Below, in pieces: positions 16,974 through 27,395 of a DNA stretch of 64,000 bases. Under the pieces are notes generated by a model. That model did no database searches, was not told the DNA's origin, and was given only the letters and a program-made list of their open reading frames with translations. The DNA lies in the NCBI GenBank assembly GCA_947501845.1, contig CANMXP010000001.1, positions 558,001 through 622,000 of the forward strand. The letters run 5' to 3'. The stretch's first letter is position 1. Each line of letters opens with the position of its first letter. The position numbers were made by a program, and so were the translations under genes. Source of the DNA: an uncultured Flavobacteriaceae bacterium. Its GTDB lineage: Bacteria > Bacteroidota > Bacteroidia > Flavobacteriales > Flavobacteriaceae.

Positions 16974-18374
16974 ATGAAACCATTAAATGCTTTTAAAAAA
17001 TTATCCTTTCTATTCATTGCATTGCTAGTGATAGTATCGTGCAGCAATGATGATGATAATGTAACAGAATTTGTTCCTGAAACTATTGCAGAATTAGCAC
17101 AAGCCACACCAAGCTTAAGCAATTTAGTTGCAGCTTTACAACGTGCCAATTTAGTGACCACATTAAACGGAACACAAAAATTCACTGTGTTTGCACCTAC
17201 AAACAATGCTTTTACTGCATTTTTAGCTGCAAACAATTTTGCTTCATTAGAAGATGTTCCTGTTGATGTATTAACCCAAGTACTCTTAAACCATGTTATA
17301 GTTGGTGAATTTGCTTCTACAGATTTATCTACAGGTTATATAAGTACATCGGCTACTCAAGCAGGTACTAATCTAAATTTAAGTATGTTTGTCGATACCG
17401 CTTCTGGCGTCACATTAAACGGTGTTTCTAACGTTGATACTCCAAATATTAATGCTACAAATGGCATTATACATATTGTAGATGCAGTTATTGGATTGCC
17501 TACTGTAGTAACTCATGCTTTGGTTAACTCTGGTTTTTCAAGCTTGGTCGCAGCTCTGAGTGCTGCAGATGGTGGATTAGTAGACGTATTAGGTGGTTCA
17601 GGCCCTTTTACTGTATTAGCGCCAGACAACAATGCTTTTACCGACTTTTTAGATGGCACACCTCTTGCAAATGTACCTACCGATGCTTTAGCAAATATTT
17701 TATTAAACCATGTTATTAGCGGTGTAGTAACTTCTACAAATTTAACTGATGATGGTTCTGGCTACACCAACACACTAGCCACTGGTCCTGGTATGAACAA
17801 TTTAAGCCTCTATTTTAATACCTCCGATGGTGTTAAGTTTAATGGCGTATCTTCAGTAGCAACTCCTGATGTTGTATGCACTAATGGAATTATTCATGCT
17901 ATTGATGCCGTTATAGGCATACCAACCGTAGTAACATTTGCTACTGCCGATCCTACCTTTTCTACTTTGGTAAGTGCATTAACAACACTAACGCCTACTA
18001 CAGATTTTGTTGCCACGCTTTCTACAGCAAATGGAACAGACCCTACCCCCTTTACTGTATTTGCTCCAACAAACGATGCATTCGCTGCAATTACTGTTCC
18101 TGAAGAGTCAACATTAACACAGGTTTTATTACATCATGTTATTGGTGGTATGAACGTTACTTCTGGAGATTTAAACAATCCAGGAGATACAATGGCTCCA
18201 AGCTTAGAAGGTGATAACCTTACAATTACTCTACCAGGTACTGGAAATAATATAGCAGATTTAACTGATGGCTCTGGAAATTCAGATATAGGAATAATAG
18301 CTGTTGATGTTCAAGCTGGAAACGGGGTGATACATGTTATCAACAAAGTGGCTATTCCAGATTTGACAAATTAG
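16974..18374 (+). CDS. Fasciclin (FAS1) domain lipoprotein with three FAS1 domains
   Basis: The ATG at 16974 gives a lipoprotein signal (LFIALLVIVSC-SNDDD); the frame extends 45 bp further 5' but that would bury the signal peptide and overlap the promoter. After the lipobox come three FAS1 domains of about 140 residues. Each has the H1 box (FTVFAPTNNAF, FTVLAPDNNAF, FTVFAPTNDAF) and the H2 end (NGIIHIVDAVIG, NGIIHAIDAVIG, NGVIHVINKVAI). FAS1 domains mediate adhesion and ligand binding at the cell surface. The gene is monocistronic with its own promoter and a perfect terminator. Small FAS1 lipoproteins in marine flavobacteria are often stress- or light-induced; whether that applies here is unknown. 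Confidence 0.93.
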   Translation: MKPLNAFKKLSFLFIALLVIVSCSNDDDNVTEFVPETIAELAQATPSLSNLVAALQRANLVTTLNGTQKFTVFAPTNNAFTAFLAANNFASLEDVPVDVLTQVLLNHVIVGEFASTDLSTGYISTSATQAGTNLNLSMFVDTASGVTLNGVSNVDTPNINATNGIIHIVDAVIGLPTVVTHALVNSGFSSLVAALSAADGGLVDVLGGSGPFTVLAPDNNAFTDFLDGTPLANVPTDALANILLNHVISGVVTSTNLTDDGSGYTNTLATGPGMNNLSLYFNTSDGVKFNGVSSVATPDVVCTNGIIHAIDAVIGIPTVVTFATADPTFSTLVSALTTLTPTTDFVATLSTANGTDPTPFTVFAPTNDAFAAITVPEESTLTQVLLHHVIGGMNVTSGDLNNPGDTMAPSLEGDNLTITLPGTGNNIADLTDGSGNSDIGIIAVDVQAGNGVIHVINKVAIPDLTN

Positions 18375-18432
18375 TTTGATTTGTTGATTGTAGACATTCT
18401 TAATCGCGGATTAAAATTGTCTATGAAAAAGG

Positions 18433-18461
18433 AAGCTCCTTTTTAAAAAGGAGCTTTTTTT
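18433..18461. terminator. Bidirectional intrinsic terminator between convergent genes
   Basis: A perfect 24-bp palindrome (AAGCTCCTTTTT / AAAAAGGAGCTT, 18433-18456) is followed by T's on the plus strand, and by CCTTTTT on the minus strand. It ends the FAS1 gene and also lies directly after the stop of the convergent MORN-repeat gene. Confidence 0.9.
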
Positions 18462-19161
18462 ATTGTTTTTTTTTATACTTCCCTTCTGGTGAAAAGTTTT
18501 TCTCATTGACTAGTTTTCCATTTTCATAATATTTCCAAATACCATGTTTTTTTCCCTGCTTATACCTTCCTTCTGTTATCAACTCTCCTTTAGGGTTATA
18601 ATATTTCGAATCTCCATGAAGCTCTCCATCAACATAAATAAAGGATTTTAAAACAACATTTTTAACAGAATACCAGGTTGAAGCGCCATCTAACTTTCCG
18701 TCAATATAATTTTGTTTTTCTGCTACTTGTCCATTAGGATAGTAAACAAAACGTTCCCCATGTAAATTCCCCTTATTGTTATAATGCTCTAAAGTTAATA
18801 GTTTGTCAGAGCTTTTCTGATAATATTTCCATGTTCCTACATAGAGCTTTCCATCCATCGTTCCTTCACTAATAAGCTTTCCTCTGGATGTAAAAAATTT
18901 GACATAAGTGTTATTGTCATTTTCATTGAAAGTCCTTGTTGCCGTTAGGACAGCTTTCTTTCTAATATTTTTATAAAACTTAAAAACACCTATTTCCTTA
19001 CCATGTAAAAACTCACCTTCATACCTTAGAACATTAGTGTTTTTAAATGTTTTTTTCCAAATACCATGGCGTTTTCCATTTTCATCAAATTGATTAACAC
19101 TTTGAGAGAAACTTGAAGTACAAATAAATATAACAAGTAACGTAAATATTATCTTTTTCAT
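18460..19161 (-). CDS. Secreted MORN-repeat (YwqK-like) protein
   Basis: The 233 residues start with a signal peptide ending CTSSFSQ. The rest is a chain of MORN-type repeats: GKRHGIWKK, LRYEGEFLHGKEIGVFKFY, KLYVGTWKYY, GNLHGERFVYYPNGQVAEKQNYIDGKLDG, GELHGDSKYYNPKGELITEGRYKQGKKHGIWKYYENG. Annotation pipelines often call these toxin-antitoxin system YwqK family antitoxin, but no toxin is adjacent and the signal peptide argues for an exported structural or binding role. The gene is monocistronic. Confidence 0.85.
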   Translation of the reverse strand: MKKIIFTLLVIFICTSSFSQSVNQFDENGKRHGIWKKTFKNTNVLRYEGEFLHGKEIGVFKFYKNIRKKAVLTATRTFNENDNNTYVKFFTSRGKLISEGTMDGKLYVGTWKYYQKSSDKLLTLEHYNNKGNLHGERFVYYPNGQVAEKQNYIDGKLDGASTWYSVKNVVLKSFIYVDGELHGDSKYYNPKGELITEGRYKQGKKHGIWKYYENGKLVNEKNFSPEGKYKKKQ

Positions 19162-19239
19162 TTTAAAGACTGTCTTTTTGAGCGTTCGATTTTTAAAAAC
19201 AACACTAATTAAACGAAAATATTATTTTCAAATTGTATA

Positions 19240-19281
19240 ACAAAAAAGTTGCCATATTTAAATAACATGACAACTTTTTGT
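19240..19281 (-). terminator. Probable terminator of yidC
   Basis: ACAAAAAAGTTG (19240-19251) pairs with CAACTTTTTGT (19271-19281), with one bulged A and further pairing in the loop. On the minus strand the second arm itself supplies the T-run CTTTTTTG. It lies 44-85 nt beyond the yidC stop. Confidence 0.55.
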
Positions 19282-19324
19282 ACAAATCCTTTTTTTACTT
19301 CTTTTACTTAAAGAAGCTTATATC

Positions 19325-21226
19325 TTATTTTTTTCTTTTTTGTTGCGCTTGCTTTTGTTTTTCGGCTTGCTCCATCATTTCCTTCATACGCGCCTGGAAC
19401 TTACTTTGCTTTTTAGGTTTTTTCTTGTTTTCTTGAATTTGAGCATGAATTTTATCTTCATCAAGAATATAATTTTTAATCACTAAAATAATTCCAATAC
19501 TAATCAAGTTTGAAATGAAATAATACAAACTTAAACCTGAGGCATAATTATTAAAGAAAAACAACATCATAATTGGTGAAAAGTACATCATATACTTCAT
19601 CATTTTTCCCATGTCTGGCATACCTTCTTGTTGCGGCTGCGTATTTACTTGCTGACCTGTTGTTAAACGCATGTAAAAGAATATAGCAATGGACGCTAAC
19701 AAAGGAAATAAACTTACGTGATCTCCATAGAACGGGATATTAAAAGGTAGATTAGCTACAGTATCATATGATGATAAATCTTCTACCCATAAGAAACTTT
19801 TCTGTCTTAAATCGAAAGCCGAAGGGAAAAATTGGAACAACGCATAAAAAACTGGTAATTGAACTAATGCGGGCAAACAGCCACTCAATGGACTTGCTCC
19901 TGCTTTAGTTTGCAACGCCATGGTTTCTTGTTGCGCTTTCATTTTATTGTCTTTGTGCTTCTCACGAATAGCATCCAATTCTGGTTTCAGGATTTTCATT
20001 TTTGCCTGCGATAAAAATTGTTTATACTGTACAAAAGACAGTAATAATTTGATTAATATCGTCATAACAATAATTGCAATTCCATAAGGTAAAAATCCTC
20101 CTAAGAAACCAAATAAAGGAATAAAAACGTATTTATTAATCCATCCAAAAATACCCCAACCCAATGGCACAATTTCATCTAAATTTCTATTATAAGCATT
20201 TAATATTTTATAATCACTTGGACCATAATACCAATCCATAGTTTTATTAATCTCACCACCTGCTAATTCTAAAGGTAATTTTGCAACAAACGCTTTTGTA
20301 TAGATCGTATCTACTTCTTCATCTTGAACAAGGTTTTTAGATTCGAAAGCCCCTGTTTTAAATGGAGTATCTGCTAACAAAATAGATGTAAAAAAGTGCT
20401 GTTTAAATGCTACATAGCTAACATCTTCTGCTGTATCTTCTGTTTGCTCTTGTTGCCCTAAGTAATCATCCTTACCATCTTCATATTCAAAAACCACTTC
20501 GGTATACCTATTCTCATAAGAAATACTTTTTGCATGGCGGTACGTTTTAAGGTTCCAATCTAAATTAACTGCTTGCGAACTATTAATCACATCACTAAAT
20601 CCTTGAGAACGGACCGTGAAGTCAATCATATAATCATCATTCTTTAACTCATAACGGTATTCTAAAAACTTACTTTCTGATACTTTTAGTTTCATTGAAA
20701 CTACAGTATTGTCTCCATTTTTAGTTACGGTAGGCACAAAATATCTGTCTTTTGTATTGACGATACGGCTTTCGGTAGTTCCGAAATTAATATTAAAAGA
20801 AGCATTATCTTCTTTTATAATATAAATGGGTTCCTCATTAAAATCTACAAATTTCTTTAACCTTACTTCTGATAAATACCCTCCTCTATTATTAAACTTT
20901 AAAGCCAATAAATCGGTTTCAACCAGTGTTTCATCTTTCTCTGATACCAAAGTTTCCGAATATGCTAAAACACCAAGTTTATTCTTTAGGTTAACTAATT
21001 GAAGTGAATCTGAAGCTGCACCAGATGTATAATCTTCCGCCGTAGTTATTTTTGTCTGGGTTTGTTCTGAAGCTTTTTTCTCTGCTTCAATTTGTTCTTG
21101 CTTTGCTTTTTCTTGAGCTTCTAACTCTTCTGGTGTTGGCTGATTTTGCCAAAGCATATACATTAATATTCCGAAAATGAGTAGAAACCCTATTACCGAA
21201 TTAATATCTAATTTTTTTTCTTCCAT
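19325..21226 (-). CDS. yidC: Membrane protein insertase YidC
   Basis: The 633 residues follow the Gram-negative YidC plan: an N-terminal transmembrane helix (about 10-25), a large periplasmic beta-sandwich domain (about 60-330), then the conserved insertase core of five helices. The core includes the cytoplasmic hairpin (KPELDAIREKHKDNKMKAQQE), the segment LSGCLPALVQLPVFYALFQFF and the last helix pair ending YYFISNLISI. A basic C-terminal tail (KKKPKKQSKFQARMKEMMEQ) likely contacts ribosomes. It inserts membrane proteins with or without SecYEG. It follows pyrG in the same direction, an order commonly seen in flavobacteria, separated by 148 bp that hold a degenerate dispersed repeat. Confidence 0.96.
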   Translation of the reverse strand: MEEKKLDINSVIGFLLIFGILMYMLWQNQPTPEELEAQEKAKQEQIEAEKKASEQTQTKITTAEDYTSGAASDSLQLVNLKNKLGVLAYSETLVSEKDETLVETDLLALKFNNRGGYLSEVRLKKFVDFNEEPIYIIKEDNASFNINFGTTESRIVNTKDRYFVPTVTKNGDNTVVSMKLKVSESKFLEYRYELKNDDYMIDFTVRSQGFSDVINSSQAVNLDWNLKTYRHAKSISYENRYTEVVFEYEDGKDDYLGQQEQTEDTAEDVSYVAFKQHFFTSILLADTPFKTGAFESKNLVQDEEVDTIYTKAFVAKLPLELAGGEINKTMDWYYGPSDYKILNAYNRNLDEIVPLGWGIFGWINKYVFIPLFGFLGGFLPYGIAIIVMTILIKLLLSFVQYKQFLSQAKMKILKPELDAIREKHKDNKMKAQQETMALQTKAGASPLSGCLPALVQLPVFYALFQFFPSAFDLRQKSFLWVEDLSSYDTVANLPFNIPFYGDHVSLFPLLASIAIFFYMRLTTGQQVNTQPQQEGMPDMGKMMKYMMYFSPIMMLFFFNNYASGLSLYYFISNLISIGIILVIKNYILDEDKIHAQIQENKKKPKKQSKFQARMKEMMEQAEKQKQAQQKRKK

Positions 21227-21237
21227 ATTTTAATTTG

Positions 21238-21299
21238 TGTCATTCTGAATGTAATATAAAAATCTGTTTGTTGGACAACTCGATTTACTCAATATGACA
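21238..21299. repeat. Degenerate dispersed inverted repeat (Bacteroidota intergenic palindrome type)
   Basis: TGTCATTCTGAATG at one end and CTCAATATGACA at the other form imperfect terminal inverted repeats around AATCTGTTTGTTGGACA. This layout looks like the TGTCATTCTGA...TCAGAATGACA palindromes scattered between genes in many flavobacterial genomes. The copy is decayed and lies between pyrG and yidC. Confidence 0.5.
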
Positions 21300-21374
21300 A
21301 TTATACGCGTTTAAATTTAATAAGATTCCAATCTTCAAGGAATGATAAGTTGATTATCAAATAGCTCTCCAATT

Positions 21375-23441
<2,067 letters not shown>

Positions 23442-24557
23442 TTATAATATCAATTTTTTATTGATTTTTGAACCATTTGAACTTATAACAGATACTAAAT
23501 ACAGACCTTTTAGCCCATGAACTGGAATTGACAGGACTTCTTCATTAAACTCATTAACTTTAAGTTTGTTTATCATACGTCCGCTAATATCATAAAGTGC
23601 TACACTTTGTGCAGTTTCAATATTATCAATAACAAGATCGGAAGAAGTGGTATAAATCTTAATTTTTGATAAATCAGACTCAACAACACTAAGTGTCCTA
23701 CCGCTAACACCACTTCTAGCATATCCACTAACAGTTTCCCATGCTATCTCTTGTAACTGTCTTCCCAATGTTGCTCCTGGAGAATCATAGGGTATCCCCC
23801 AAACATTGTTTGTATCCACAGTTAAACCTACTGGCGATTTCTTATATATAGTGGCATACATCACACAGGCTATATAGTAGCTGCCTATTTCATTAAGGTG
23901 AATATCGTCATTATAAAAATGTTCAATTGAGCTAACACCATGTAAAGTATTGTTCTCTATGGCATCATAAAGTCTCCCCATAGCCTGACCTCCTGGAATA
24001 ATTAAAACCTCTTTATCTGGATTCAGATTATTTGTATAATCTGCAATACCTTCCCATTTAACTAAATCGTCTGCCAATCGCTGTCTCCATGGAATCTGAT
24101 CATCATTATCATAAGAACAGCCAACTAAGCCTGGTCCGCTATTAATACAATGCCAGGTTTCATAAATATACATTTGTCCATTAGTACTATGATTATGAAA
24201 AAAGGTATTAAAATTATTAACTATTACATAGGTATTAGACCAAGTTAAATGGTTTTGTAATGGGACTGCTTCAGTTACAATTAAGCGATCGTAATTCCCC
24301 GTAGGTAAATCAATACTATAATCCCAGTCTCCTTCTCCATTTTCAGGGTTTTCCCAATTATTCCATAGTGGAGAACCAACGATTATCTGTTTGGCAAAAT
24401 TATAAGTTGTATCCGCATCATCATTAACAAGTTCATCGATCATTTGTGGAATTGTGTGGGCTATTAAACTATGACCAACGAAATAAACAGAGTGGTCTTG
24501 GGCAATTAATAGATTTGAAAACAGCAGCCATAATAATAAATAGGATAATTTTCTCAT
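23442..24557 (-). CDS. Secreted SGNH/GDSL-like hydrolase with T9SS type A sorting domain
   Basis: The 371 residues start with a signal peptide (ends NLLIAQ) and then VYFVGHSLIAHTIPQM, which occupies the place of the GDSL/GNSL nucleophile block (GHSL). Near residue 210 DDIHLNEIGSYYIACVMY is the DxxH block V of SGNH hydrolases. The last 80 residues are a Por-secretion (type IX) C-terminal sorting domain: YTTSSDLVIDN, VALYDISGRMI, LKGLYLVSV, KINKKLIL. The enzyme is therefore expected outside the cell or on its surface, acting on an ester, perhaps acetylated polysaccharide. Substrate unknown. Monocistronic, with its own terminator. Confidence 0.8.
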   Translation of the reverse strand: MRKLSYLLLWLLFSNLLIAQDHSVYFVGHSLIAHTIPQMIDELVNDDADTTYNFAKQIIVGSPLWNNWENPENGEGDWDYSIDLPTGNYDRLIVTEAVPLQNHLTWSNTYVIVNNFNTFFHNHSTNGQMYIYETWHCINSGPGLVGCSYDNDDQIPWRQRLADDLVKWEGIADYTNNLNPDKEVLIIPGGQAMGRLYDAIENNTLHGVSSIEHFYNDDIHLNEIGSYYIACVMYATIYKKSPVGLTVDTNNVWGIPYDSPGATLGRQLQEIAWETVSGYARSGVSGRTLSVVESDLSKIKIYTTSSDLVIDNIETAQSVALYDISGRMINKLKVNEFNEEVLSIPVHGLKGLYLVSVISSNGSKINKKLIL

Positions 24558-24903
24558 TGTAGGTTAAGGTTTTAAAATTTAAAAAATATTAGGTTTCTTA
24601 TATAATTGAAGCCTTCTTTTAGCCTTCATGAACAAATATAAATTCATCATTTTATTTTTTATACCCCATATTTCGTGAAAAAGATTTTTGAGAACAATAC
24701 TATAATGCACCCCAAAAAACCTCTAGAAATAAAAAGTAGAGATTAATTAATTATATAACAGTTTACGATGAGAATTTCCTACTATTGAATTTTAAAAAAT
24801 TGGAGTTTTACAATAGTTAGATATCACATCTATCGGTTACAGAATATTATAAATGGAGAATCCTTAAGAAATTAACAAAATAGATTAGATATAAATTCAT
24901 ATA
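24558..24903. other. Intergenic region without a recognised gene
   Basis: These 346 AT-rich bases separate the SGNH/T9SS gene from the end of the accessory block. There is a weak imperfect hairpin near 24614-24635 (TGAAGGCT / AGGCTTCA on the minus strand) in the putative leader of the 23442-24557 gene. I see no coding frame, RNA gene or dispersed repeat. Confidence 0.5.
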
Positions 24904-25827
24904 TCAGTTTTCTACTATTTTTTTTAAATAATTTTCTGTAAAGTATGTTACGCCTTCTGAATTTAGATGATGATAGTCGTAGTAATAACTGGGGATAACC
25001 ACTGATTCTGAAAAATCGTTAACCTTTATTCCCTTTTCGTTTTCCATTTCTTTTAGAAATTTATAAACCTTGGTAAGTCCTCTTTTTGTTCCTAATAAGT
25101 TTGGTGGTATAATGAAAGTAATATCGGTATTATGAGACCTAGCCAAATCAATTGTTTTTACAAGAATCTGTTTGCTTGCCTTAAACCGATCTGTGTCTGG
25201 TTTCGAACTCCAGGTGTCGTGGTCTAATGCTCCCTTTTTTTTCAATAAATAATCAGACTTTTCAACAACTTGTGTTTGCTTACTTTTTGCTTCTGGAAAG
25301 TAATTAATCCATTTACCTGTCAGTTTGCTTCTTAAATACGAATGAATGCGTGCATATTTATTCTCTGACTCAAAAAACATATATTTTGTTAGAAAAGAGA
25401 TATCAAACGGTTCAATATTAAACGTATTGGTGGCAAACGGATGTGTATCCGAGAACATTAATTGTGGTGGCAAAATATAATAAAGCACTTTCGCCTTATT
25501 CTTTTTCGAATAAAAATAATCTAGATAAAATAACTGTTCATTTATTCCGCAAACACCTCCGCCTTGTCCTAAATTGACTATCTTTTTATTTAGTATATCC
25601 TCAACCCGAGCATGGTTTCCGTGCCTTGAAAAATTTCTTGCTTGCGATATACCCAAAAAAACAATATCATATTCATTATTTTCTTCTAAAAATAAAAGAT
25701 TGCTTTCGGTTTCGTCGTTTGAAAAACCTCTATTTTTAACAAGAATTGACGCAATAGAAATTGGAGTACATACAAGAACAATTAAAATGATTAGATACTT
25801 AATCAATTGTAAAAATAAACGTTTCAT
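24904..25827 (-). CDS. Membrane-anchored SGNH-fold partner of the MBOAT acyltransferase
   Basis: The ATG at 25827 gives an N-terminal membrane segment (LFLQLIKYLIILIVLVCTP); a GTG 30 bp further upstream is possible. The soluble part starts with YDIVFLGISQARN, which holds the block I position of SGNH proteins (GxS), and ends with YDYHHLNSEGVTYF, the DxxH block. The family resembles the AlgJ/AlgX/DltD-like proteins that work with an MBOAT enzyme to place acyl groups on exported polymers. It lies just downstream of the MBOAT gene (111 bp from its stop), the classical pairing. The acceptor could be a polysaccharide or a peptide; the context leaves this open. Confidence 0.7.
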   Translation of the reverse strand: MKRLFLQLIKYLIILIVLVCTPISIASILVKNRGFSNDETESNLLFLEENNEYDIVFLGISQARNFSRHGNHARVEDILNKKIVNLGQGGGVCGINEQLFYLDYFYSKKNKAKVLYYILPPQLMFSDTHPFATNTFNIEPFDISFLTKYMFFESENKYARIHSYLRSKLTGKWINYFPEAKSKQTQVVEKSDYLLKKKGALDHDTWSSKPDTDRFKASKQILVKTIDLARSHNTDITFIIPPNLLGTKRGLTKVYKFLKEMENEKGIKVNDFSESVVIPSYYYDYHHLNSEGVTYFTENYLKKIVEN

Positions 25828-25938
25828 GTGTTGATATTTATTGATTTTAATTGTCACGTGTTACCTTAGAGTACTAAAAACAGTTATTTTGCCACATATT
25901 TAATGATGATTTTAATCATGCTTCTTTTATTTTCTTTA

Positions 25939-27390
25939 TTAAAATGCAAAATATATAAATTCGGTTTTATTAAAATCTCCATAATAGAAGAGTATAAATC
26001 CAAGAAATAAATAAAAAGACCATCTAACAAGTTTAGTCCTTTTAAAGGCAAATTTGGCAATCGCATATTGCTGATCTCTTCCTTTCCATTCAATTAAAAC
26101 AAAAATACAGATGAGAATTAACGTTGTATATACACCACCCATTTTTAGAAATTTAGGTAATGTAAATAAAGACGGAGAAGTAACTCTTGCAATATAATGT
26201 AATGCATGTTGAACATCATCTGCTCTAAAAAAAATCCACCCAAGAAGTGTCAGTCCAAATGTTTTTAATATGTTAAGAAACTCAACCGTTGATGGAAAGT
26301 GCCTTCCTTCTGCTACCATATTTCTATTTACTCTATTCTCATTAGTTATTAATAATGGTAAAAAATAAATGGCATTTAATACGCCCCAAATTACAAAAGT
26401 CCAATTTGCTCCGTGCCAGACTCCACTAACTATAAATATTATAAAGACGTTTCTTATTTTCATCCAAATACTTCCACGACTACCTCCCAATGGAATATAC
26501 AGGTAATCTTTAAACCAAGTAGTCAAAGAGATATGCCAACGTCTCCAAAATTCGGCTATATCTCTAGAAAAATAAGGAAATGCAAAGTTTTGTTTTAAAT
26601 TAAAACCAAAAAGCCTGGAGGTTCCAATCGCTATATCTGAATAGCCTGAAAAATCCCCATAAATTTGAAATGCAAATAGTACTGCCCCTAAAAGCAATGT
26701 ACTGCCTGAATAATAATTGGAATGTAGAAATATTTCATTGACATACCTGGCACAATTATCCGCAATAACCACTTTTTTTATCAAGCCCCAAAGTATTTGT
26801 CGGAGTCCATCAACTGCTTTGCTGTACTCAAATGTTCTCTTTTTATAAAACTGGGGCAGTAAATTAGTAGCTTTTTCAATAGGACCTGCTACAAGCTGAG
26901 GAAAAAAACTAACAAAGGCTGAAAAAGCAATAAAATCATTGGTGGGTTTTATTTTCCTTTTATAGACATCAATGGTATAACTTAATGTTTGAAATGTGTA
27001 AAAACTAATACCTACGGGCAATATGATATCCAAAGAGTTAGCATTTAATCTTATGCTAAAAAAAGAAAATACAGTTATAAAATTGTCAATAAAAAAATTA
27101 TAATACTTGAATACACCAAGGAACCCAAGATTCACAATAATACTTAGCCAAAGCAATGCCTTTCTTTTTGTTTTATTTACCTCTTTTGTTAATCTAAATC
27201 CAACAAAATAGTCAATAATGGTGCTAAAAAGTATAAGAAAAAGAAATCGCCAATCCCAGCACCCATAAAAAAAGTAGCTGGCCATAACAACAAACAAGTT
27301 CTGAAACTTAAGGTTTTTATTTACTACAAACCAATAGATAACAAAAACTATAGGAATAAATATGGCGAAATCTATGGAGTTAAAGAGCAT
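25939..27390 (-). CDS. MBOAT-family membrane O-acyltransferase (AlgI-like)
   Basis: The 483 residues form about ten transmembrane helices. Diagnostic segments are LPVGISFYTFQTLSYTIDVY, the RRWHISLTTWFKDYLYIPLGGSRG loop and the catalytic histidine in VSGVWHGANWTFVIWG. AlgI/DltB-type MBOATs carry acyl groups, usually acetyl, across the inner membrane for modification of exported polymers. Here the gene follows an RND permease with only a 5-bp gap and precedes a SGNH-fold partner. Its coupling to an RND pump and a signal peptidase is unusual and hints at acylation of something that this locus exports. Confidence 0.92.
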   Translation of the reverse strand: MLFNSIDFAIFIPIVFVIYWFVVNKNLKFQNLFVVMASYFFYGCWDWRFLFLILFSTIIDYFVGFRLTKEVNKTKRKALLWLSIIVNLGFLGVFKYYNFFIDNFITVFSFFSIRLNANSLDIILPVGISFYTFQTLSYTIDVYKRKIKPTNDFIAFSAFVSFFPQLVAGPIEKATNLLPQFYKKRTFEYSKAVDGLRQILWGLIKKVVIADNCARYVNEIFLHSNYYSGSTLLLGAVLFAFQIYGDFSGYSDIAIGTSRLFGFNLKQNFAFPYFSRDIAEFWRRWHISLTTWFKDYLYIPLGGSRGSIWMKIRNVFIIFIVSGVWHGANWTFVIWGVLNAIYFLPLLITNENRVNRNMVAEGRHFPSTVEFLNILKTFGLTLLGWIFFRADDVQHALHYIARVTSPSLFTLPKFLKMGGVYTTLILICIFVLIEWKGRDQQYAIAKFAFKRTKLVRWSFYLFLGFILFYYGDFNKTEFIYFAF

Positions 27391-27395
27391 GGTAC

